This document shows positions 21,311 through 29,186 of a DNA stretch of 64,000 nucleotides, one piece after another. This stretch comes from Sporolactobacillus sp. Y61 (GTDB lineage Bacteria; Bacillota; Bacilli; Bacillales; Sporolactobacillaceae). The DNA is taken from NCBI RefSeq assembly GCF_040529185.1, contig NZ_CP159510.1, forward strand, positions 1,674,001 to 1,738,000, given 5' to 3'. Position numbers and translations under genes: made by a program. Positions within the stretch are counted from its first letter, which is position 1; each line of letters opens with the position of its first letter. The notes under the pieces were generated by a model. That model was not told the origin of the DNA. It saw nothing but the letters and a program-made list of their open reading frames with translations, and ran no database searches.

Positions 21311-22267
21311 ATGACGGTACGAAAAAAAGTTGTTGCGATCGGCGGGGGTACAGGACTGCCTGCCGTGCTCCGTGGCCTGAAGCATTATCCCGTAGATATT
21401 ACGGCGATTGTAACTGTTGCAGATGACGGCGGAAGCAGTGGTATGCTCCGGAACGAACTGCGCATTCCGCCTCCTGGCGACATCCGCAATGTGCTCGTTT
21501 CGTTGTCTGACGTAGAACCGATATTTGAAAAGCTGCTTCAGCACCGCTTTAAGACAGAAAGCGGGCTGAACGGCCATTCTCTGGGTAATCTCCTGATCGC
21601 CGCACTGACCTCGATCACCGGTGACTTCGTTAAGGGAGTCAGGGAAATGAGCCACATTCTGAATGTACATGGAGAAGTCCTCCCGGCGGCCGATCAGAGC
21701 ATCATTCTCGGAGCAGTGATGCATGACGGAACGATCGTTGAAGGTGAGTCCAGTATTCCAAAGGTTAAGAAAAAGATCAAAAAGGTCTTTTTAAAACCGG
21801 ATCATATACGGCCGCTGCCGGAAAGCGTCAAGGCGATCAGGGAGGCTGATCTGATTACGCTTGGACCGGGGAGCCTTTATACAAGTGTGTTACCTAACCT
21901 GCTCGTACCTGGACTGGCCGGAGAGATTGCCCGGTCAAAAGCGCAAAAAGTGTATGTGTGTAATGTGATGACCCAGATGGGGGAGACGGATGGATTTTCT
22001 GCATCGGATCATGTGGCCGTGATGAATCAGCATGTGGGTACCCCTTTTCTTGATACGATTATCGTAAACAATCAACCGATTGCGCCGGATATCCTGAAGC
22101 GTTATGCTGCAGAAAAGGCAGAACCGGTTTCTGTTGACCGTGATAAGCTGGAGGCAGAGGGCCTGAGAGTGATCAGTGCGCCTGTGATCCGGACGACAGG
22201 TGGGGTCATACGACATAACGAAGCGGCGATTGCGCAGCTTCTGATGACTTTGTTTTCCGGGGAATAA
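21311..22267 (+). CDS. glmR: Gluconeogenesis factor GlmR (YvcK)
   Basis: GlmR (YvcK) binds UDP-GlcNAc and stimulates GlmS, supporting cell-wall precursor supply on gluconeogenic carbon sources. The 318-residue protein has the CofD-like fold with VVAIGGGTGLPAVLRGLK at the N-terminus and the conserved DDGGSSGMLR and PPPGDIRN motifs. It lies 8 bp downstream of rapZ and 24 bp upstream of whiA. Confidence 0.95.
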   Translation: MTVRKKVVAIGGGTGLPAVLRGLKHYPVDITAIVTVADDGGSSGMLRNELRIPPPGDIRNVLVSLSDVEPIFEKLLQHRFKTESGLNGHSLGNLLIAALTSITGDFVKGVREMSHILNVHGEVLPAADQSIILGAVMHDGTIVEGESSIPKVKKKIKKVFLKPDHIRPLPESVKAIREADLITLGPGSLYTSVLPNLLVPGLAGEIARSKAQKVYVCNVMTQMGETDGFSASDHVAVMNQHVGTPFLDTIIVNNQPIAPDILKRYAAEKAEPVSVDRDKLEAEGLRVISAPVIRTTGGVIRHNEAAIAQLLMTLFSGE

Positions 22268-22291
22268 GTTAAAGTTGCGGGAGGGCTGCCG

Positions 22292-23224
22292 ATGTCATTC
22301 GCTGCAGACACAAAAAAAGAGCTGACCATGCTTGAAGTTAAGGATTGCTGCGCCAGAGCAGAACTTGCTGCGCTGACGCGAATGAATGGATTTATCACCA
22401 TTCGCAGCAAACGCGTTGAACTGGACATTGCAACGGAAAATGCAGCGATATCCCGACGCATCTACCGTCTGATCAAGCAGGTCTATCATTACCAGATTGA
22501 GATCCTTGTCCGTAGAAAAATGCGACTGAAAAAGAATAATGTTTATATTGTCAGACTGAAAGAGTCGGCCCGTCCGTTTCTGCGGGATCTGGAGATTATC
22601 GACGACCAGGGACAGTTTACCAGAGAAATTGCTCCGGATCTGGTTAAGCAGAAATGCTGCCGCAGATCGTATCTGCGCGGTGCTTTTCTGGCAGGAGGCT
22701 CGCTGAATCATCCGGAATCTTCCTATCATCTGGAAATTTTCTCAAATTATGAAGATCATATCCGTTCTTTGGCTAAACTGATGAATACATTCGAACTGAA
22801 TGTCAAAGTACTCCCAAGAAAAAACGGGTATATTATTTATATGAAAGAAGGCGAGAAGATTACCGATTTTCTGAGCATCATCGGAGCGAACCGGGCACTC
22901 TTCTACTTTGAAGACATCCGGATCGTGAAAGATATGCGTAACTCCGTCAATCGTCTGGTTAACTGTGAAACAGCAAATTTGAATAAAACGGTTGGGGCAG
23001 CCATACGTCAGACGGAGAATATCCGTCTGATTGAAAAGAGCATCGGTCTGGATGAGCTTCCGCATAAACTGCGTGAAATCGCTGAGCTCCGTCTCAAGCA
23101 TCCGGATATTACGCTAAAAGAACTGGGTGAATTGCTCGGCGAACCGATCAGCAAATCAGGAATCAACCACCGTTTCAGGAAACTGGATACCATTGCAAAC
23201 AGAATCAGACAGGGGCAGAAATAA
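22292..23224 (+). CDS. whiA: DNA-binding protein WhiA
   Basis: WhiA is a conserved Gram-positive DNA-binding protein that combines a LAGLIDADG homing-endonuclease-like domain (about residues 20-190, catalytically inactive) with a C-terminal helix-turn-helix (about 225-300). In Bacillus it influences cell division and chromosome segregation. The 310-residue protein shows the [15 protein letters not shown] core and the [24 protein letters not shown] precedes the ATG. Confidence 0.96.
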   Translation: MSFAADTKKELTMLEVKDCCARAELAALTRMNGFITIRSKRVELDIATENAAISRRIYRLIKQVYHYQIEILVRRKMRLKKNNVYIVRLKESARPFLRDLEIIDDQGQFTREIAPDLVKQKCCRRSYLRGAFLAGGSLNHPESSYHLEIFSNYEDHIRSLAKLMNTFELNVKVLPRKNGYIIYMKEGEKITDFLSIIGANRALFYFEDIRIVKDMRNSVNRLVNCETANLNKTVGAAIRQTENIRLIEKSIGLDELPHKLREIAELRLKHPDITLKELGELLGEPISKSGINHRFRKLDTIANRIRQGQK

Positions 23225-23243
23225 ATGAAAGGGGGGAAAGCAT

Positions 23244-23504
23244 ATGGTGAACAAAAGGGTCACCGTTCAGTTGCGGGAAGGTCTTCAGGCCCGCCCGGCA
23301 GCGCTTTTTGTCCAGGAAGCCGGACGTTTTCATTCGCACGTGACACTTGAGAAAGACGGGAAGGTCGCCAATGTAAAAAGCATTATGGGCGTCATGAGCG
23401 TCGCTCCGGCTTTCGGTGAAGAGATCGTCCTTGCGGCGGATGGACCGGATGAACAGGAAGCGCTGGACACCCTGTCGTCTTTTATTGAAAATCAGAAGGG
23501 ATAA
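23244..23504 (+). CDS. crh: HPr-like protein Crh
   Basis: Crh is the HPr paralogue used only in catabolite repression and control. Residue 15 is Gln in place of the PTS phospho-acceptor His (LREGLQARPAA), so it cannot take part in sugar transport. Ser46 (NVKSIMG), the HprK target, is present. The 86-residue length is normal. GGGGGGAAAG precedes the ATG. Crh-Ser-P is a co-repressor for CcpA in Bacillus. Confidence 0.95.
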   Translation: MVNKRVTVQLREGLQARPAALFVQEAGRFHSHVTLEKDGKVANVKSIMGVMSVAPAFGEEIVLAADGPDEQEALDTLSSFIENQKG

Positions 23505-23546
23505 TATTTTATTGCGGCTTGTTTTGTAAGCGTTATCCTTCAGGAA

Positions 23547-23668
23547 CGGGCAGTACCCCGCAGGGAGGGTACATAAACATGCCCGGCTGGGCGATCACTG
23601 CCCGCAGCAGCCCGAGGGGTTCAACGAACAATCAGTGGTGGATGAAGCCCCACTGATTGGCGTTTCAC
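23547..23668 (-). repeat. Interspersed hairpin repeat, copy B (between crh and clpP)
   Basis: Read on the minus strand it begins GTGAAAC, then CAATCAGTGG pairs perfectly with CCACTGATTG, followed by the same linker TTCGTTGAACCC and CGGGCAG as copy A, and ends ACTGCCCG. Its inner 3' part differs from copy A and carries GTACCC pairing with GGGTAC. It lies about 100 bp downstream of clpP in the same orientation. Confidence 0.75.
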
Positions 23669-23716
23669 CTTACTTGAGACTTGCGAGATAAGTGAGACGG
23701 CCTGAGTATAAGTAAA

Positions 23717-23754
23717 AAACCCGGAATGCAGCCTGTAAGCTGTATTCCGGGTTT
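23717..23754. terminator. Bidirectional terminator of crh and clpP
   Basis: A 16-bp stem with one wobble pair (AAACCCGGAATGCAGC against its near complement) has T-rich flanks on both strands. It serves the converging clpP gene and the rapZ-crh operon. Confidence 0.9.
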
Positions 23755-23770
23755 CCTTTTTTTGCCTTCT

Positions 23771-24355
23771 TTATCGGGACGTCGTCAGAATCTCATCGAT
23801 CAGACCATATTTTTTAGAATCTTCAGCTGACATGAAGTTGTCGCGGTCCGTATCCCGCGCAATGACTTCATAAGGCTGTCCGGTCCGTTCGGAATAGATA
23901 TGATTCAGCTTCTCACGGATTTTCAGAATCCGTTTGGCATGAATTTCCATGTCCGATGCCTGTCCCTGCATGCCGCCGAGCGGCTGGTGAATCATGATTT
24001 CACTGTTCGGAAGGGCGAAACGTTTCCCTTTCTCTCCTGCTGTCAGCAGGAAACTGCCCATGGATGCCGCCATCCCGATGCAGATTGTGGAAACATTGGG
24101 TTTGACGTACTGCATCGTATCATAGATCGCCATCCCTGCGGTAATTGATCCACCAGGGCTGTTAATGTAAAGCGAAATATCTTTTTCGGAATCTTCAGCA
24201 GCAAGAAACAGCAACTGAGCGACTACAGCATTTGCCACATTATCATCAATAGCTGTTCCCAGCATGATGATTCGGTCCTTCAGCAGCCGGGAATAAATGT
24301 CGTAAGCACGCTCACCACGGTTTGTCTGTTCAATAACTGTCGGTATTAAAGGCAT
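23771..24355 (-). CDS. clpP: ATP-dependent Clp protease proteolytic subunit
   Basis: ClpP is the barrel-shaped serine protease that works with ClpX and ClpC. The 194-residue protein has the catalytic Ser in [11 protein letters not shown] (about residue 98), His in MIHQPLGG (about 123) and Asp in DRDNFMS (about 172). The start was set at 24355, giving [10 protein letters not shown], because GGAGGT lies 8 bp upstream. The longer frame from 24370 contains that ribosome site. Upstream are a consensus promoter and a CtsR box, so it is expected to be heat- and stress-inducible. Confidence 0.97.
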   Translation of the reverse strand: MPLIPTVIEQTNRGERAYDIYSRLLKDRIIMLGTAIDDNVANAVVAQLLFLAAEDSEKDISLYINSPGGSITAGMAIYDTMQYVKPNVSTICIGMAASMGSFLLTAGEKGKRFALPNSEIMIHQPLGGMQGQASDMEIHAKRILKIREKLNHIYSERTGQPYEVIARDTDRDNFMSAEDSKKYGLIDEILTTSR

Positions 24356-24405
24356 GATACTGACCTCCATTCAATCAAGTGTGTGACTTTCTTTAACCAG
24401 AATCA

Positions 24406-24434
24406 ATCATACCGTAATGGTCAATATAGGTCAA
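24406..24434 (-). promoter_or_regulatory. SigA promoter of clpP
   Basis: On the minus strand TTGACC (24434-24429) and TATGAT (24411-24406) are separated by exactly 17 bp. The start would fall near 24399, about 44 bp before the clpP ATG. Confidence 0.85.
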
Positions 24435-24435
24435 A
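24419..24435 (+). promoter_or_regulatory. CtsR operator of clpP
   Basis: GGTCAATATAGGTCAAA is a direct heptad repeat with a 3-bp spacer, which matches the CtsR consensus GGTCAAA-NAN-GGTCAAA at all but one position. It overlaps the clpP -35 hexamer, so bound CtsR would block RNA polymerase. Confidence 0.85.
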
Positions 24436-24650
24436 TATTTTGGGCTTTTGACGATGTTCATTTTTTTTCGCGCCAATCTAAGGGGTGCAACTTTACCAGA
24501 TTGCCAAAGGTTTGCCCTCCTGGCCGGGCAAATCTTCTTCAGCGGTTTGTGATCCTTTTCGAGGCTGCCGCAGACTATCTTCCATCTTGCAGGGGTTTTC
24601 ATCTCACTTAACTTGTCATCAGATGTTTTGTCCTGAGAGCAAAAAGGAAA
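24436..24650. other. Noncoding stretch upstream of clpP with one hairpin
   Basis: No gene is seen. GGTTTGCCC and GGGCAAATC (about 24508-24533) form a 9-bp stem with an 8-base loop, but no T run follows on either strand. Its role is unknown. Confidence 0.4.
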
Positions 24651-24832
24651 ATAAGCGGATATTTTCCGGTAAGGGGCAGAACGGAAATCTTTCCGAGTGT
24701 ATATAAGCGGAAATTTTCCGATTATGCCAGGCAAAAAGCTCCATTTTCCATTTCTCCAGTCAATAAGCGGAATCTCTCCGTCTATTTTAACTGTTTTTAG
24801 ATCGAATTTCTTAAGTAAGCGGAATTTTTCCG
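24651..24832. repeat. Cluster of degenerate 18-bp palindromes (ATAAGCGGAAATTTTCCG type)
   Basis: Copies lie at 24651-24668, 24703-24720, 24763-24780 and 24815-24832, with a partial copy at 24678-24695. The core CGGAAATTTTCCG is self-complementary. Start-to-start distances of the four good copies are 52, 60 and 52 bp. The spacers share no similarity. Downstream, 24833-25166 shows no gene and no other clear structure. Confidence 0.7.
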
Positions 24833-25166
24833 CCTATTCATCTGATCATGCACGAACCTGATCCCCAACCGACAAGAGTGGATCCCGGGTACTCTCCTTC
24901 CTTATTTTTGACCCTGCGACTTCAGACTTGCCCCTGTTTTGGCAGAAAATCACTTCAAAACTCCTTATCATCCCCTCTGACACAAGGGGTTCCCCACATC
25001 CTAAAAGGCTCTTTTACACGAAAACGGCGATCAGGCAAGCTGATCCTGCCAAAGAGGGAGTTTCGCGGGAAGCAGGGGTATACTGAAGAAAATTTGCCGG
25101 GAGGCCAGTTGCCGGAGTTCAGTCTGGTCCTGTAACCTGACAAAATTTGTACTTTCCTTATAGTAT

Positions 25167-25202
25167 AAATAAAAAGATCAGCCATATACCCGATGGCTGA
25201 TC
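25167..25202 (-). terminator. Terminator of tRNA-Arg
   Basis: GATCAGCCAT and ATGGCTGATC form a perfect 10-bp stem, followed on the minus strand by TTTTTATTT. Confidence 0.9.
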
Positions 25203-25215
25203 TCCTGAAATAAAA

Positions 25216-25289
25216 TGCGCTCGAAGGGATTCGAACCCCCGACACATGGTACCGGAAACCATTGCTCTGTCCAGCTGAGCTACGAGCGC
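25216..25289 (-). tRNA. tRNA-Arg (anticodon CCG)
   Basis: The 74-base minus-strand sequence folds into a cloverleaf: acceptor GCGCTCG/CGAGCGC with discriminator A, D arm with AGCTCAGCTGGACAGAGC, anticodon stem ATGGT/ACCAT around the loop TTCCGGT (anticodon CCG), and T arm GGGGGTTCGAATCCC. The 3' CCA is not encoded. A promoter and terminator frame it as a single-gene unit. A tRNA-Arg gene sits near clpP in B. subtilis too. Confidence 0.95.
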
Positions 25290-25320
25290 ATAATTGAATT
25301 TCTACTGCTGACAATTGTCT

Positions 25321-25349
25321 ATTTTAAGCGATACCGACTTTTTTTGCAA
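25321..25349 (-). promoter_or_regulatory. Promoter of tRNA-Arg
   Basis: On the minus strand TTGCAA (25349-25344) and TAAAAT (25326-25321) are separated by 17 bp. Transcription would begin about 25 bases before the mature tRNA. Confidence 0.75.
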
Positions 25350-25480
25350 GTATAAAAAAGGTTATTTCTTCTCAGGAGTAAAAAAAGGAGGGGAAGCAGC
25401 TGCCCGTCAGAATCAAATGCCTATTTTTATCAGATCGCGGAAAACTGGGTATTCATACCAGGCAAGGCAAATCCCCGGTT

Positions 25481-25489
25481 CATAGGCTA
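25481..25489 (+). promoter_or_regulatory. Sporulation-type -10 element upstream of cotD
   Basis: CATAGGCTA fits the SigE/SigK -10 consensus CATANNNTA, 34 bp before the coat protein start. No clear -35 (AC) at 16 bp is seen, so the call rests on the -10 and on the nature of the gene. Confidence 0.4.
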
Positions 25490-25522
25490 TAAGTGTATTC
25501 AAATCGATGAGGAGGAAAAATC

Positions 25523-26005
25523 ATGGAGGTCTCGCCTTATTCGAATCAACACCCGATGCCGGTCAATCCTTATGCACATCACGAGAATAAATACCCTGCT
25601 ATGAAACCGGAAATGAAACCAGTGAACAAACCTGCCGTTTCACCTGCGTCAAAGGGAAAATGCGGGAACATGCCGGTGATGAGTCCAGCTGGAAAATCGC
25701 ATGCCGGAGGGATGGGCATGCATCCGGGAGCGATGTCTCCTGCTACGGGTCCAGTGACTCACGGGAAGCCACTACACTGCCCGCCGACACAGGGTGGATC
25801 ATTTTTTGATCCACAGTCCGTCAATGTGACAGACGTTTATAAACCGGTTGTTGTCCGGCATATCCATCCTATGCACACACAGATCAGAACGCATTTTGTT
25901 TATGAGCACCAGCATTTTTACCCACAGTCGGTTTCCCATACATGCGATGAACGCCATTTTGATGTGCAGTGCGGCAAGCCCTGCTTCCCAAGGCCGCATT
26001 GCTAA
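25523..26005 (+). CDS. CotD family spore coat protein
   Basis: The 160-residue protein has a low-complexity N-terminal half rich in Met, Pro, Lys and Gly. The C-terminal half carries the CotD-like core: CPPTQGGSFFDPQSVNV, DVYKPVVVRHIHPMHTQ, and a His/Tyr/Phe-rich stretch YEHQHFYPQSVSHTC, ending in paired Cys. CotD is an inner spore coat component. GATGAGGAGG precedes the ATG. This gene is the best direct sign of sporulation in the window. The N-terminal expansion is longer than in B. subtilis CotD (about 75 residues). Confidence 0.8.
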   Translation: MEVSPYSNQHPMPVNPYAHHENKYPAMKPEMKPVNKPAVSPASKGKCGNMPVMSPAGKSHAGGMGMHPGAMSPATGPVTHGKPLHCPPTQGGSFFDPQSVNVTDVYKPVVVRHIHPMHTQIRTHFVYEHQHFYPQSVSHTCDERHFDVQCGKPCFPRPHC

Positions 26006-26252
26006 AGAAAAGACAGACACAGAATCTGATTGCTGCCCGGAAGCAGCGGTCAGATTTTTTTTTTTTGACAGGCAGATTTTCAGAAGATTGACCTCTCACT
26101 TTATTTGTTTTATTTGCTTCGGACATGTATTATTAAGAATGTCTGCTGAAACGTTTTCGACAGTCAAAATAACCCCGAAAGGTGCAGGGAGATGATCATT
26201 GAATGAGTTCCGACAGTTCGCCCAGGCCGAACCCTGGCCCAGGATGGCAGAG

Positions 26253-26346
26253 GGAAGCTTTCATACCAGCTGAATACCGGCATTCATTATTTGATCCATT
26301 ATCCCTGCCGGCCGGGTAACTGAAAGCTTCCTCAAAAATGAGGAGG
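26253..26346 (+). promoter_or_regulatory. Structured 5' leader of corA with two mutually exclusive stems
   Basis: GGAAGCTTTC (26253-26262) pairs perfectly with GAAAGCTTCC (26322-26331), enclosing a smaller stem CCGGCA/TGCCGG. The 3' arm can instead extend into CTTCCTC (26327-26333), which pairs with GAGGAGG (26340-26346), the ribosome-binding site of corA. The two foldings share the same bases, a layout typical of translational switches. No known Mg2+ riboswitch (M-box) features were recognised. Confidence 0.5.
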
Positions 26347-26353
26347 TGGCATC

Positions 26354-27292
26354 ATGATTGATATTTATTTAACAGATGAACAGGATAATCTGGTACAGAA
26401 AGATGAACTGGCCAAAGGGTGCTGGATCAACCTCACCCGGCCGTCGGAAATTGAAGTGGGTAAGGTTGTTAAGGGAACCGGCATTCCGTCGGATTTCATC
26501 CGTGACTCACTGGATGATGATGAACGGTCCCGAATTGAAAAGGAAGACGATACGGTGCTGATTATCGTTGACTTTCCTGTGCTGGTGCAGGATGAGTCAG
26601 ATTCGGCTCCTTATGATACGATCCCGCTTGGTATCATTGTCACACCGCTTTACTTTGTCACTGTCTGCCTGCAGAGCAACCCGGTTGTCGAGGATTTTAT
26701 CAATAATAAAATCAAAAATTTTTTCACTTATAAAAAAACACGTTTTACTCTGCAGATCCTCTACGCGATCGCAAGATATTATCTGAGATATCTGCGTACA
26801 ATTGACCGGAGGACGGCCGCTATTGAGCGGGAACTGCATGAATCGATGCGAAATAAGGAATTATTCGATCTGCTGAGTCTGGAAAAAACGCTCGTCTATT
26901 TTACAACTTCATTGAAATCAAATAGTATCGTGATGGAAAAAATGACGAAGCAGCGTTTCCTGAGGATGTATGAGGACGATCAGGATTTACTGGAAGATGT
27001 GATCATCGAAATCAAACAGGCTATTGAAATGTCGGAAGTGCACAGTAATATCCTGAGCGGGATGATGGATGCGTATGCTTCCGTCATTTCGAACAATGTC
27101 AACGTGGTCATGAAGTTTCTGACCACCATTACGATTGTGCTTTCCATCCCGACGATGGTGTTCAGTCTGTACGGCATGAATGTTGATATCCCGTGGGCGA
27201 GCATTCGCCATGCGTATGTGATACCGCTGGTCATGGCTGTTTCCATCTCAGGCATTGCGGCACTGTTTTTCTGGAAAAAGAAATATTTCTGA
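26354..27292 (+). CDS. corA: CorA family magnesium/cobalt channel
   Basis: CorA is a pentameric channel for Mg2+ and other divalent cations. The 312-residue protein has a large cytoplasmic domain (1-245), the stalk helix, and two C-terminal transmembrane helices. The selectivity motif YGMNVDIPW follows TM1. GAGGAGG precedes the ATG and can be masked by the leader hairpin described upstream. The gene stands alone, with a strong terminator. Confidence 0.95.
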   Translation: MIDIYLTDEQDNLVQKDELAKGCWINLTRPSEIEVGKVVKGTGIPSDFIRDSLDDDERSRIEKEDDTVLIIVDFPVLVQDESDSAPYDTIPLGIIVTPLYFVTVCLQSNPVVEDFINNKIKNFFTYKKTRFTLQILYAIARYYLRYLRTIDRRTAAIERELHESMRNKELFDLLSLEKTLVYFTTSLKSNSIVMEKMTKQRFLRMYEDDQDLLEDVIIEIKQAIEMSEVHSNILSGMMDAYASVISNNVNVVMKFLTTITIVLSIPTMVFSLYGMNVDIPWASIRHAYVIPLVMAVSISGIAALFFWKKKYF

Positions 27293-27301
27293 AGGACCTG
27301 G

Positions 27302-27330
27302 CTTCAGCCGAAATCCGGCTGAAGTTTTTT
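27302..27330 (+). terminator. Terminator of corA
   Basis: CTTCAGCCG and CGGCTGAAG form a 9-bp stem with a 5-base loop and six T. Confidence 0.92.
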
Positions 27331-27439
27331 AGTTACAGGGTCACGGACAAAGGTTCAGCCGATGCCGGGGGTGGAGCTTCTTTACCCGCTTTTTTCGTTC
27401 GATTTCGATCAGAAACGACAAAAATCATTCATGAAAGCG

Positions 27440-27468
27440 TAGTCATTTCATCGCTTCCCTGATATAAT
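27440..27468 (+). promoter_or_regulatory. Promoter of sigL
   Basis: TAGTCA (27440-27445) and a perfect TATAAT (27463-27468) are separated by 17 bp, just before the sigL ribosome site. Confidence 0.65.
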
Positions 27469-27490
27469 AAAGATCAGGGAGGTGAGCGTG

Positions 27491-28795
27491 ATGGGCCTGG
27501 CTCTTGTACAAAATCAGTCGCTGAAGCAGAAACTGACGCCGGCACTCTTCCAGTCTGTGACCCTGCTTCAGTTTAACCATGAACAGTTGTCCGACTATAT
27601 TAAAGAAAAGGCAACGGGTAATCCGCTTCTGCATGTCGGGGAAACAGACTTCGGCTATACCCCTGCGCATTCGGTTGCAGGGGAAGAAGCCCGGAGTACA
27701 ACGGATGTCATTGAGGAAACGGTACAGAGCCCCGGCAGTTTTCGTGATCAGCTTCATATGGACCTTCATCAGCTCTCACTCAGCAAGAACGGCATCGCTG
27801 CAGCAGATCTTCTCATCGACTGTCTTGATCAGAACGGTTATCTGACGGAAAATCCGGCAGAGATTCTGGATCGTTTCGGGATGGATTCGGATCTGGCTGA
27901 ACAGGCACTTCAGGTTGTGCAGACCCTGGAGCCGGCAGGAGTGGGTGCGCGTACCCTGCAGGAGTGCCTCAGACTTCAGCTGGATAGAATGGAGCCGCGC
28001 AGCCCTCTGGCCGAAAAGATTATTTCTGACTTCAGCGATTATTTTCTTTCCGGAAGCTGGCAGGAGCTGGCGGGCAAACTCGGAATCAGTGAAAAGCAGG
28101 TCAAGGAAGCGGTGGCGCTGATTCGTACCCTTGATCCCGCACCTGTCCATGATCATACGGGTCAGCAGACACCGTATGTTTTTCCGGATGTTGTCGTGCG
28201 CCGGACGGAGAACGGACTCGTTTGTGAACTGGAAGACCGGCTGCTGCCAAAAGTTACTCTGGAAACCGGTGCCTACAGGGCGTATATGACGCAGGCTGAC
28301 CGGGAAACAAAGCGCTATCTGAAGCAAAAGAAGGCAGAAGCCCAGTGGCTGCTTAATGGTCTGTCAAGAAGAAAAAAGACGGTCTTGCAGCTTTCTACCC
28401 TGCTGGTTGATAAACAGGCCGACTTCTTTAGAACCGGAGACATGGGCACGCTCCGTCCATTTATGATGAAAGAAGCTGCACAGGCGATGTCAGTCAATGA
28501 ATCCACAATCAGTCGTGCGGTTGCCAATAAATATCTGCAGACGCCGTATGGGCTGTTTCCAATAAAAACATTTTTTGTCCGGCCGATGAAGAAAAACAGA
28601 CAGGAGATTTCCTCTCACCAGATTATCAGCCGGATTAAAGCCCTGATTGATGAAGAGGATCCGGGTAAACCGTATTCTGACCAGGAGCTCGCCCGCCGCA
28701 TTAGCGAAAGCGGTTACCGGCTGAGCCGGAGGACGGTGGCCAAATATCGTGAGGCCAGTGGTATCGGGTCGACCATCCTGAGAAGAAAGAGGTAA
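27491..28795 (+). CDS. sigL: RNA polymerase sigma-54 factor (SigL/RpoN)
   Basis: SigL directs RNA polymerase to -24/-12 promoters and needs an AAA+ enhancer-binding activator. The 434-residue protein has region I (glutamine-rich N-terminus with QNQSLKQKLTP), the core-binding domain, a central HTH, and the RpoN box RRTVAKYRE at the C-terminus. ATG 27491 was chosen because GGGAGGTG lies 6 bp upstream. No activator gene or -24/-12 promoter was noticed in the window. It precedes cggR as in Bacillus. Confidence 0.95.
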   Translation: MGLALVQNQSLKQKLTPALFQSVTLLQFNHEQLSDYIKEKATGNPLLHVGETDFGYTPAHSVAGEEARSTTDVIEETVQSPGSFRDQLHMDLHQLSLSKNGIAAADLLIDCLDQNGYLTENPAEILDRFGMDSDLAEQALQVVQTLEPAGVGARTLQECLRLQLDRMEPRSPLAEKIISDFSDYFLSGSWQELAGKLGISEKQVKEAVALIRTLDPAPVHDHTGQQTPYVFPDVVVRRTENGLVCELEDRLLPKVTLETGAYRAYMTQADRETKRYLKQKKAEAQWLLNGLSRRKKTVLQLSTLLVDKQADFFRTGDMGTLRPFMMKEAAQAMSVNESTISRAVANKYLQTPYGLFPIKTFFVRPMKKNRQEISSHQIISRIKALIDEEDPGKPYSDQELARRISESGYRLSRRTVAKYREASGIGSTILRRKR

Positions 28796-29080
28796 GACAG
28801 GAGACGTCCATAAGCCATTTGATGGACATAATAAGTCCCTGTATCGCCTGAAAAGAAGGCGTCCGGCGAAATTTTTTTATGTTTTTTTTTGACGAGAAAG
28901 GAAATACTTAATATGAATATCGTCAGATGAAGAAGATCTGAAACGATGGAGGTGCAGATTTAATTCCGAATTTGCAGATAGTTGGAATAGTGCAATAAGT
29001 CCATGACTGTCGGCTTTTCTGTCAGATGTGACAATTCTACGTCAATGCATGGATCACACAAAAGATTTACATTTTTTTGC
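28796..29080. other. Noncoding region between sigL and the cggR promoter
   Basis: About 285 bp with no gene. Weak hairpins are visible (GTCCAT with ATGGAC near 28807-28828, and CGCC with GGCG followed by a T-rich stretch near 28845-28890), the latter possibly an inefficient terminator for sigL. Confidence 0.35.
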
Positions 29081-29109
29081 TTGAAAACCATGTTGAAAGT
29101 TGATAACAT
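29081..29109 (+). promoter_or_regulatory. Promoter of the cggR-gapA operon
   Basis: TTGAAA (29081-29086) and TAACAT (29104-29109) are separated by 17 bp, placing the start near 29116. The CggR operator lies immediately downstream, as in B. subtilis. Confidence 0.65.
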
Positions 29110-29124
29110 GAAACGTGGAGCAGA

Positions 29125-29162
29125 TGGGACATGAAATGACTATGTGGGACATTTTCAGGCCG
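29125..29162 (+). promoter_or_regulatory. CggR operator
   Basis: TGGGAC (29125-29130), six bases, TGAC, four bases, and a second TGGGAC (29145-29150) reproduce the two-site architecture of the B. subtilis CggR operator (CGGGAC-N6-TGTC-N4-CGGGAC-N8-TGTC), including the exact 20-bp period. The final TGTC half is degenerate. It lies between the promoter and the cggR start, where the repressor acts as a roadblock. Confidence 0.75.
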
Positions 29163-29186
29163 TGTTGGCTGATCGAGGGGGACGCT

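Noticed and set aside
24508..24533. The hairpin GGTTTGCCC/GGGCAAATC as a terminator.
   Set aside because: No T run follows on either strand and no gene ends there.
24651..24832. The palindrome cluster as a CRISPR array.
   Set aside because: The repeats are degenerate, the spacer lengths are irregular, and no cas gene is present.
24848..25135. A 95-codon open frame in the long gap before tRNA-Arg.
   Set aside because: There is no ribosome site and no recognisable domain, and the composition is that of noncoding DNA.
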